Positions 1-5,034 of a stretch of 5,034 bases of DNA are shown piece by piece (the first letter of the stretch is position 1; the number at the start of each line of letters is the position of its first letter). The notes under the pieces were generated by a model that had not been told where the DNA came from, did no database searches, and saw nothing but the letters and a program-made list of their open reading frames with translations. The position numbers and the translations under genes are program-made. Source of the stretch: JBMTVT01 sp049451635 (GTDB lineage Bacteria; Bacteroidota; Bacteroidia; Flavobacteriales; Flavobacteriaceae); the NCBI GenBank assembly GCA_049451635.1, contig JBMTVT010000096.1, positions 1 through 5,034 on the forward strand, given 5' to 3'.

Positions 1-82
1 GCAAGTACAGAATCCACATGCCGCCTTGTTGGGCAGAAACTTGAATGGTAATAAAAAGTAAAAGGAATTTTAAGAATTTCAT
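1..82 (-). CDS. Probable S46-family dipeptidyl peptidase, N-terminal fragment
   Basis: Only the first 27 codons lie in the window; the gene runs off the left edge on the minus strand. Reading from the ATG at 82, the product starts MKFLKFLLLF, continues ITIQVSA and then QQGGMWILYL. This is a type I signal peptide with two lysines, a hydrophobic core and a likely cleavage site after Val-Ser-Ala. The mature protein would begin with QQGGMW. A Gly-Met-Trp motif directly after the signal peptide is characteristic of S46 serine peptidases (DPP7/DPP11 type), which remove dipeptides from peptide N-termini in the periplasm and are common in Bacteroidota that feed on peptides. Family members usually have Pro two residues after the Trp; here it is Leu. 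No catalytic residue is visible, so the family call rests on the N-terminal motif alone. The gene is divergent from the nitrilase gene across about 100 bp. Confidence 0.6.
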   Translation of the reverse strand, partial: MKFLKFLLLFITIQVSAQQGGMWILYL

Positions 83-183
83 AATAGATTTCTTTATTTT
101 GATTGTATTTTTAAGGAATACTCAGATATAAAAATTAGTTTAATGAAAGAGACTTCTATTTTTTAATTATTTACTTTTAATAT
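83..183. other. Divergent intergenic region (S46 gene / nitrilase gene)
   Basis: This very AT-rich 101-bp spacer separates two divergent start codons and should hold a promoter for each. On the plus strand a near match to the Bacteroidota -7 element lies at 172-179. On the minus strand the best I can find is TAATTTTT (130-137), which lacks the final G and has no clear upstream TTG. No stem-loop, operator-like palindrome or small ORF is evident. Confidence 0.6.
172..179 (+). promoter_or_regulatory. Candidate -7 promoter element for the nitrilase gene
   Basis: TACTTTTA matches the Bacteroidota -7 consensus TAnnTTTG at all fixed positions except the last. It ends 4 nt before the ATG at 184, so transcription would begin at or next to the start codon. 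No -33 TTG is visible at the usual spacing, and the surrounding A/T richness makes chance matches likely. Confidence 0.3.
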
Positions 184-966
184 ATGGAAGCTGAACTCCT
201 TAAAATTGCGATTATTCAATCTAACTTGGTTTGGGAAAACCCAGTGCAAAATAGAATAAACTTCAGCAAAAAGATTGAAGATATTTCTGAAGAAGTTGAT
301 ATAATTGTTCTTCCCGAAATGTTTACATCAGGTTTTACCATGAACGCCTCAAGAGTTTCCGAAACCATGCAAGGAGAAACCATTACTTGGATGCATCAAA
401 TGGTAAAAAAAGCAGATGTAGCTATTGTTGGAAGCATTGTTATTGAACACGACAACAAGTTTTATAACAGATTACTTTTTGTAACTCCAAATGCAACGCT
501 TGAATATTATGATAAACGCCATTTATTTACACTTGCAGGTGAAGACCATGTTTACACTGCTGGAACAGAAAAGTTTATTGCCGAGTATAAAGGTTGGAAA
601 ATTTGCCCGTTAATTTGTTACGATTTGCGTTTCCCTGTTTGGGCAAGAAATGTTGAAGATTATGATGTTTTGTTGTATGTAGCCAATTGGCCAAAACCTA
701 GAATTTCTGCTTGGGACACTTTGTTAAAAGCCCGTGCTATTGAAAATATGTGCTATTGTATTGGTGTAAACCGGGTAGGTGTAGATGGCCTAAATAGCCA
801 ATATTCTGGTCATTCTGCGGTGTATGATGTTTTGGGAAATCAAATGGTGACTTGTAAACCAAATGAGGAGCAAACAATACAGGTGACTTTAGAAAAAAGG
901 CATATTGAAGCTTACCGAAATAAGCTAAAATTTTTAAACGATAGAGATAATTTTACTATTCTTTAA
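184..966 (+). CDS. Nitrilase-superfamily amidohydrolase, YafV/omega-amidase-like
   Basis: This predicted cytoplasmic carbon-nitrogen hydrolase has 260 residues, the usual size for the YafV/Nit2 branch. The Glu-Lys-Cys triad is visible: Glu45 in LPEMFTSGF, Lys111 in YYDKRHLF and the nucleophile Cys145 in PLICYDLRFP. A further conserved Glu lies in the GEDH stretch at 119-122. The later blocks NWP (168-170) and KARAIEN (182-188) also fit the family. Characterised relatives hydrolyse omega-amides of 2-oxo acids, such as 2-oxoglutaramate and 2-oxosuccinamate, which removes the by-products of glutamine and asparagine transamination; in some bacteria they sit beside methionine-salvage transaminases. 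No such partner is present here, so the substrate is inferred from family only. An in-frame TAA directly upstream (178-180) makes 184 the first possible ATG of the frame; no Shine-Dalgarno sequence is seen. The coding end overlaps the convergent lipoprotein gene by 11 bp. Other nitrilase-branch amidases remain possible. Confidence 0.9.
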   Translation: MEAELLKIAIIQSNLVWENPVQNRINFSKKIEDISEEVDIIVLPEMFTSGFTMNASRVSETMQGETITWMHQMVKKADVAIVGSIVIEHDNKFYNRLLFVTPNATLEYYDKRHLFTLAGEDHVYTAGTEKFIAEYKGWKICPLICYDLRFPVWARNVEDYDVLLYVANWPKPRISAWDTLLKARAIENMCYCIGVNRVGVDGLNSQYSGHSAVYDVLGNQMVTCKPNEEQTIQVTLEKRHIEAYRNKLKFLNDRDNFTIL

Positions 967-2560
967 AGGTAAGTGTTTCAGGGTAGCCCCAATCGGCACG
1001 TATTTCAATTTCATCAAAATGGCTAACGCGCTCGGGTTGAATTTTCTTTAAGTAATTGCCCGTATCGTATTTACCATTGCCATTGGTGTCGTGAATGACC
1101 CTGATATAATAGGTAGCTGCAGGTAAATTTAAAAAGTCAACAGGCACTGCATCGGTTACATATCTCTCAGTTTTTACATCTCCTTTATTGTCAGTTAATT
1201 GAATAATAAGCGGGTATTTTGCATTAACTAATGTGAATCTGGCAAACCCAAAATCTGAACTTTTTTTTGTGCTAACATTAAAGTTTAAAGTGTCGTTGGT
1301 GTCCTCAAAAAAATCTTTAAAGGCTTCGGGCAGTATTTTTATTTTATAACCATTATCTTCAGTTTTGTTGAAACTTAAGGTGTAAGTATTGGTAATGGTG
1401 TCAAATTTTGAGGTAAAATCAACTTGTGCAGAATCCTTATCAATCAAAGCTACTTTAGATGTGTCAAAATTCACAAGTGGAGTATTCCCCCAAATTTTAA
1501 AATCTTCATTAATACCTATGGTACCAGAGGGAGATTTATTAATTTTTAAAGAGTCTCTTTTTTGCTCGCTTATTCTAACGGTAAATTCTTTTTCAAAATT
1601 AGGATGCGATACCTTAAAAAGTAGAGAATCTACTTTTATTCGAGGTTTATACCAATAGTAAAGGGTGTCGGTTTTTTCATCTTTGGTAATGCGGTATTCA
1701 AAATCTTCAGGTGTTTCAGACAATATTTTAATACGCATGTTTTCATAACTTCCTTCGTAACCAAAAGCAATTTTTTCACCAGAAATAAGTTTTGGTCTTG
1801 TCGCATTAAAATCGATATCTTCTTTAAATAATCGAAGTGTATACAGAGAATCTGATGGAACCTCAACAAAACTTTTATGAAACGCTATTTGGTCGCTTTT
1901 CTGTTGAAACTTATTATCGCCGTTGCCATCTTTTAGAGCCACTAACATATATTTCCCAGCTTTAATGTTCTCAATGGAAAACGTTGTTAAGCTATCTAGT
2001 GTATTGGTGATGTATTTAGGGGTTTCTTTAAAAAAAATAGAATCTGTAAATGTAGAATCTACCTCATAGAGAGCCACATTTACAAAAGTTTCGGGCTGCG
2101 TTTTTAGGGCATCAACAATATTTCCTTTTACGGTAAGTGAATCAATATAATCACCAGTTGAAAATACATAGCGGTAATAAGGGTATGGATTCTCTTCATT
2201 ATTATCGGTAATGCTATTTCCAAAGTTAAAGGCATAAGTGGTATTGGGTTGCAGTGTGTCGAAAATTTTAATAGAAATATATTTACTGGCGCTACCAAGC
2301 GGTTTTATTTCTGGTTGCGTTTTCATGGGAGGCGAAATAATAAGCTGCTTTTGGATGTCTTTAATTTTTATATATTCATCAAAATACACACGTATTTCAT
2401 TACCCTTAAAATTGGTTGAAAAATTTTCTGGTTCAGACTTAATAATGGTTGGAGGAGTGTCATCTTTAGGGCCTCCATCTGGTGTGCCACGGTTGGCACA
2501 ATTTATAAAAAGAACGCCAATGATAAAAGCTAAAATAAAGTTTGAAAAGGTTTTGTTCAT
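956..2560 (-). CDS. Ig-like (Big_5/SbsA-type) domain lipoprotein, function unknown
   Basis: The product has 534 residues. From the ATG at 2560 it has a short signal sequence with Lys3, a hydrophobic core at about 8-19 and Cys21, followed by ANRGTPDGGPKDDTPP. This fits a lipoprotein family common in Bacteroidota, in which a GTPxGGPKD linker follows the lipidated Cys. The putative lipobox is atypical (Phe18 at -3, Asn20 at -1). Residues from about 35 to 136 form a bacterial Ig-like domain of the Big_5/SbsA type, with typical phrases such as TPPTIIKSEPENF, VYFDEYI and LQPNTTYAFNFG. Residues 137-245 and 436-520 look like beta-rich modules, each with a loop rich in Asp/Asn/Gly (DGNGDNKF at 211-218, DTNGNGKYD at 491-499). 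The middle is beta-rich and unassigned. An upstream in-frame start at 2686 would add 42 residues lying mostly inside comF and would bury the signal peptide, so I reject it. The protein is probably anchored in the cell envelope; its biochemical role is unknown. It overlaps the nitrilase gene tail to tail and lies 59 bp downstream of comF. Confidence 0.85.
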   Translation of the reverse strand: MNKTFSNFILAFIIGVLFINCANRGTPDGGPKDDTPPTIIKSEPENFSTNFKGNEIRVYFDEYIKIKDIQKQLIISPPMKTQPEIKPLGSASKYISIKIFDTLQPNTTYAFNFGNSITDNNEENPYPYYRYVFSTGDYIDSLTVKGNIVDALKTQPETFVNVALYEVDSTFTDSIFFKETPKYITNTLDSLTTFSIENIKAGKYMLVALKDGNGDNKFQQKSDQIAFHKSFVEVPSDSLYTLRLFKEDIDFNATRPKLISGEKIAFGYEGSYENMRIKILSETPEDFEYRITKDEKTDTLYYWYKPRIKVDSLLFKVSHPNFEKEFTVRISEQKRDSLKINKSPSGTIGINEDFKIWGNTPLVNFDTSKVALIDKDSAQVDFTSKFDTITNTYTLSFNKTEDNGYKIKILPEAFKDFFEDTNDTLNFNVSTKKSSDFGFARFTLVNAKYPLIIQLTDNKGDVKTERYVTDAVPVDFLNLPAATYYIRVIHDTNGNGKYDTGNYLKKIQPERVSHFDEIEIRADWGYPETLTFKE

Positions 2561-2580
2561 CAACAATTTTAAATTTTTAG

Positions 2581-2588
2581 CAAAAGTA
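2581..2588 (-). promoter_or_regulatory. Candidate -7 promoter element for the lipoprotein gene
   Basis: On the minus strand this reads TACTTTTG, a full match to the Bacteroidota TAnnTTTG -7 element. It lies in the gap between the comF stop and the lipoprotein ATG, ending 20 nt before the start codon, which leaves a short A-rich leader. I could not find a clear -33 TTG at 17-20 nt upstream. If active, it uncouples the lipoprotein gene from comF transcription. Confidence 0.5.
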
Positions 2589-2619
2589 CATGATTTTAAA
2601 GATATAACGCGTAATATTC

Positions 2620-3297
2620 TTAGGCTATTGCCATGGTTGCAATACTTATTTTTATGTTTTTGGCATGATTTAAAACCGATATGCAAGCTTCCATTGTTGC
2701 ACCAGTAGTTATTAAATCATCAACTAATAAAATGTGTTTATTCACAATAGGCTCGATGTTTTTTAGTGCAAATAACTCATCGTTATTTGTCCATCGAGCA
2801 AACCGCCCTTTGATAGTTTGCGATTTTGTATTTGTTATTTTCACCAAAACATCCTCTTGATAATCAACGTTTAGTACTTCAGCAATTTGTTGCCCAAACT
2901 TAGTTACTTGGTTATAACCCCTTTTTTTAAGTTTATTTTTATGAAGGGGTATAGGAATCACTACATCAATATCTTTATAACTTTCTAAGGTTTTTAATTC
3001 GTTGCCTAACCAATTTCCTAGAAAAAAGCCGATATTTTCATGATTTCTATATTTAAGATTATGGATGAGTTGTTGTACAATACTCTTTTTTTCAAACCTA
3101 AAAAGGGCAGTGCCATTTTCAATTTTAGCACGTCCGTAAAGCACTTTAGATACCGTATCGTCATTTTCAAAATGAAAATTGGTAACAGGTAAATCGTGTC
3201 TGCAATCTAAACAAATGGTATCCTCATTATTGTTAAGCAAACTATGGCAAGCATAACAAACTTTTGGGAAAAATAAATTTACTAAGGGTTTAAGCAT
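2620..3297 (-). CDS. comF: ComF family protein (zinc-finger phosphoribosyltransferase-like)
   Basis: The product has 225 residues, the normal ComF length. It begins with a probable four-cysteine zinc site (Cys14, Cys17, Cys29, Cys32; CYAC and CLDC). The phosphoribosyltransferase fold follows, with the usual ComF markers: LKYR at 81-84, PIPLH at 115-119, KRGYNQ at 125-130, SQT at 159-161 and the PRPP-binding loop VDDLITTGAT at 192-201. ComF is required for natural transformation in Bacillus and Haemophilus, where it acts in the cytosol with the uptake machinery. Many non-competent bacteria also carry it, and no other competence gene is visible here, so a role in DNA uptake is only possible. 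I chose the ATG at 3297 because homologues start a few residues before the FFPKVCxxC motif. A GTG at 3342 would add 15 unsupported residues. It is divergent from glyS and lies 59 bp upstream of the co-directional lipoprotein gene. Confidence 0.9.
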   Translation of the reverse strand: MLKPLVNLFFPKVCYACHSLLNNNEDTICLDCRHDLPVTNFHFENDDTVSKVLYGRAKIENGTALFRFEKKSIVQQLIHNLKYRNHENIGFFLGNWLGNELKTLESYKDIDVVIPIPLHKNKLKKRGYNQVTKFGQQIAEVLNVDYQEDVLVKITNTKSQTIKGRFARWTNNDELFALKNIEPIVNKHILLVDDLITTGATMEACISVLNHAKNIKISIATMAIA

Positions 3298-3320
3298 TTT
3301 GTAAAACTGAGGGTTACTAA

Positions 3321-3328
3321 CAAAAATC
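3321..3328 (-). promoter_or_regulatory. Candidate -7 promoter element for comF
   Basis: On the minus strand this reads GATTTTTG, matching TAnnTTTG except for its first base, with 23 nt to the ATG at 3297. An alternative near match, TATATTCG, lies further upstream at 3342-3349. Neither has an obvious -33 TTG, so the choice between them is unsettled. Confidence 0.3.
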
Positions 3329-3412
3329 AACCACAAGTACACGAATATAAAATTTATTAATGAATTTATGGCAAATTTTAATAAAGAACACGCATAGTTT
3401 GAATCCCTTTTT

Positions 3413-3420
3413 TATTTTTG
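3413..3420 (+). promoter_or_regulatory. -7 promoter element for glyS, 4 nt from the start codon
   Basis: TATTTTTG is a full match to the Bacteroidota -7 element TAnnTTTG. Only CACC separates it from the ATG at 3425, which places the expected transcription start on or beside the start codon and implies a leaderless or nearly leaderless mRNA. There is no room for a Shine-Dalgarno site. No good -33 TTG is seen at the normal spacing; the TTTG at 3398-3401 is too close. Confidence 0.55.
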
Positions 3421-3424
3421 CACC

Positions 3425-4969
3425 ATGGCAAATCAAGACGATCAATTTAAGAAGGTTATCTCGCACGCAAAGGAATACGGGTACGTGTTTCAAAGCAGTG
3501 AAATATATGACGGGTTAAGTGCCGTTTACGACTACGCACAAAATGGTGCAGAATTAAAGAAAAACATACGTGACTACTGGTGGAAAGCCATGGTGCAAAT
3601 GAACGATAATATTGTGGGCATTGATGCTGCAATTTTTATGCACCCAACCACTTGGAAAGCTTCAGGGCACGTTGATGCCTTTAACGACCCATTGATTGAC
3701 AATAAAGATTCCAAAAAACGGTATCGTGCCGATGTGTTGATTGAAGATTATTGTGCTAAAATTGAAGCTAAAATTGATAAAGAAGTTGATAAGGCATCAA
3801 AACGTTTTGGCGATGCCTTTGATAAAGCTCAGTTTTTGGCAACCAATCAACGTGTTGTTGAGTATCAAGAAAAAATAAATGCCACGCTTTCAAGAATGGC
3901 TAAGTCTCTTGAAAAAGAAGATTTGGCAGATGTAAAAGCGCTTATTGAAGAGTTGGAAATTGCCGATCCTTTAACTGGTAGTAAAAACTGGACTGATGTT
4001 AAACAGTTTAATCTCATGTTTGCTACAAAGCTAGGTGCTTCAGCCGAAAATGCCATGGATTTATACTTGCGTCCAGAAACGGCACAAGGTATTTTTGTGA
4101 ACTTTTTGAACGTTCAAAAAACTAGCCGATTAAAAATTCCGTTTGGCATCGCACAAACCGGTAAAGCTTTTAGAAATGAGATAGTTGCAAGACAATTTAT
4201 TTTTAGAATGCGTGAATTTGAGCAAATGGAAATGCAATTTTTTATAAAACCAGGAACTCAAAAAGAATGGTATGAGCATTGGAAAGAAACCCGCCTAAAA
4301 TGGCATTTAAGTTTAGGGATGGGAGCTGATAATTACCGTTTTCACGATCATGAAAAACTGGCGCATTATGCCGATGCTGCTGCAGATATTGAGTTTAAGT
4401 TTCCGTTTGGCTTTAAAGAATTAGAAGGGATTCATTCACGTACCGATTTCGATTTAAGTCAGCATGAAAAATATTCTGGTAAAAAATTACAATATTTCGA
4501 TCCAGAAGAAAATAAAAGCTATGTGCCTTATGTACTGGAAACGTCTATTGGTTTAGATCGTATGTTTTTAGCAGTGTTCTCTAACTCATTGGTTGAAGAA
4601 GAACTGGAAAACGGAACAACTCGTACCGTTTTAAAATTGCCAAGTGTGTTAGCGCCTGTGAAAGCTGCCATTTTGCCATTGGTTAAAAAGGATGGGTTGC
4701 CAGAAATAGCTAAACAAATTGTTGATGATTTGAAGTGGGATTTTAATGTGGATTATGATGAAAAAGACGCTGTTGGAAGGCGATACAGAAGGCAAGATGC
4801 CAATGGTACACCATTTTGCATTACAGTTGATCATAATACTTTAGAAGATAACACGGTTACTATCCGTCACAGAGATTCTATGGAGCAAGAGCGCGTTAAA
4901 ATTGAAGATTTACGTAACATTATAAAACAAGCAGTTGATGTTCGTAATTGGTTAATGAAAATGAAATAA
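3425..4969 (+). CDS. glyS: Glycine--tRNA ligase, single-chain dimeric type
   Basis: This class II aminoacyl-tRNA synthetase joins glycine to tRNA-Gly in the cytoplasm using ATP. It is the alpha2 form (also called glyQS), not the two-gene alpha2-beta2 form of E. coli. Its 514 residues match the Bacteroidota version. The N-terminal part carries SSEIYDGLSAVYDY (24-37), a class- and type-specific block, and FMHPTTWKASGHVDAFNDPL (71-90). A long Lys/Glu-rich helical insertion spans about 110-185. LRPETAQGIF (215-224) and GKAFRNEI (246-253), then FRMREFEQMEMQFF (260-273), form the motif 2 region. ETSIGLDRM (372-380) is motif 3. The anticodon-binding domain covers roughly 405-510. All expected core motifs are intact. 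The start at 3425 agrees with the usual N-terminus, and the TAA stop is followed at once by a second in-frame TAA (4970-4972). The gene appears to be transcribed alone: promoter directly upstream, terminator directly downstream. Confidence 0.97.
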   Translation: MANQDDQFKKVISHAKEYGYVFQSSEIYDGLSAVYDYAQNGAELKKNIRDYWWKAMVQMNDNIVGIDAAIFMHPTTWKASGHVDAFNDPLIDNKDSKKRYRADVLIEDYCAKIEAKIDKEVDKASKRFGDAFDKAQFLATNQRVVEYQEKINATLSRMAKSLEKEDLADVKALIEELEIADPLTGSKNWTDVKQFNLMFATKLGASAENAMDLYLRPETAQGIFVNFLNVQKTSRLKIPFGIAQTGKAFRNEIVARQFIFRMREFEQMEMQFFIKPGTQKEWYEHWKETRLKWHLSLGMGADNYRFHDHEKLAHYADAAADIEFKFPFGFKELEGIHSRTDFDLSQHEKYSGKKLQYFDPEENKSYVPYVLETSIGLDRMFLAVFSNSLVEEELENGTTRTVLKLPSVLAPVKAAILPLVKKDGLPEIAKQIVDDLKWDFNVDYDEKDAVGRRYRRQDANGTPFCITVDHNTLEDNTVTIRHRDSMEQERVKIEDLRNIIKQAVDVRNWLMKMK

Positions 4970-4985
4970 TAAAGCTTTAATAAAG

Positions 4986-5024
4986 AATAAAAAAGCCCGA
5001 GCAATTTGCTCGGGCTTTTTTATT
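4986..5024. terminator. Rho-independent terminator after glyS, symmetrical
   Basis: A perfect 17-bp inverted repeat (4986-5002 with 5008-5024) encloses the loop AATTT. The core is GCCCGAGC/GCTCGGGC, flanked by six A on the left and six T on the right. The stem lies 16 nt after the glyS stop codon. Because the A and T runs mirror each other, it could also terminate transcription arriving from the right on the minus strand. Confidence 0.93.
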
Positions 5025-5034
5025 TGGAAAATTT

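Noticed and set aside
130..137. Minus-strand TAATTTTT as a promoter for the S46-like gene
   Set aside because: It lacks the final G of TAnnTTTG, has no upstream TTG and lies in a tract where such matches are expected by chance.
1389..1869. Open frames at 1389-1658 (+) and 1636-1869 (-)
   Set aside because: Both lie within the lipoprotein gene in other frames and show no recognisable motif or start signals.
2561..2686. N-terminal extension of the lipoprotein to an ATG at 2686
   Set aside because: It overlaps the 3' end of comF in another frame, has no similarity to known proteins and would place the lipoprotein signal peptide internally.
2238..2708. Plus-strand open frame of 156 codons
   Set aside because: It is antisense to the lipoprotein and comF coding regions, both well supported; the protein has no family features and spans their intergenic gap.
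2917..2950. 7-bp inverted repeat ACCCCTT/AAGGGGT with a 20-nt spacer
   Set aside because: It lies inside comF over codons for conserved residues (PLHK and KRGY); the spacer is long and the repeat short, so chance is the simplest explanation.
3298..3342. GTG start at 3342 for comF
   Set aside because: The extra 15 residues precede the normal ComF N-terminus, and the ATG at 3297 fits the family length better.
3865..4834. Minus-strand open frames at 3865-4056 and 4649-4834
   Set aside because: They are antisense to intact glyS coding sequence and have no support of their own.
1..5034. Mobile element, CRISPR, phage, toxin-antitoxin, defence or RNA genes
   Set aside because: I found no transposase, terminal inverted repeats, direct-repeat arrays, tRNA/rRNA signatures or defence motifs; nearly all the window is covered by intact ordinary genes.

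Overview
The window is an AT-rich stretch of a Bacteroidota chromosome, most likely from the family Flavobacteriaceae. Four things point there: TAnnTTTG-type -7 promoter elements with no clear Shine-Dalgarno sites, a single-chain 514-residue glycyl-tRNA synthetase of the Bacteroidota form, a large 'GTPxGGPKD' Ig-like lipoprotein, and the start of what looks like an S46 dipeptidyl peptidase.

Layout from left to right. Positions 1-82 hold the 5' end of a minus-strand gene: a signal peptide followed by QQGGMW, probably an S46 peptidase. Positions 83-183 are a divergent intergenic region. Positions 184-966 (+) encode a nitrilase-superfamily amidohydrolase of the YafV/omega-amidase type. It runs tail to tail, with an 11-bp overlap of coding ends, into a minus-strand gene at 956-2560 for a predicted Ig-like lipoprotein. 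Upstream of that, on the same strand, is a ComF-family phosphoribosyltransferase-like gene (2620-3297). A divergent intergenic region of 127 bp follows, and then the glycyl-tRNA synthetase gene on the plus strand (3425-4969), closed by a strong hairpin terminator at 4986-5024.

The genes do not form an obvious pathway. They are one housekeeping gene (glyS), one probable metabolite-repair or nitrogen-salvage enzyme (nitrilase), one ComF homologue whose role outside classical competence loci is unclear, and two exported proteins (a probable peptidase and a lipoprotein). comF and the lipoprotein gene are co-directional, 59 bp apart, but a perfect -7 element in the gap suggests that the lipoprotein gene has its own promoter.

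I see no mobile element, CRISPR array, tRNA or rRNA gene, phage gene or defence gene, and no convincing new system. The points most worth a second look are the -7 element only 4 nt upstream of the glyS start codon (possible leaderless mRNA), the overlapping convergent gene ends, and the repeated Asp/Asn/Gly-rich loops and atypical lipobox of the lipoprotein.
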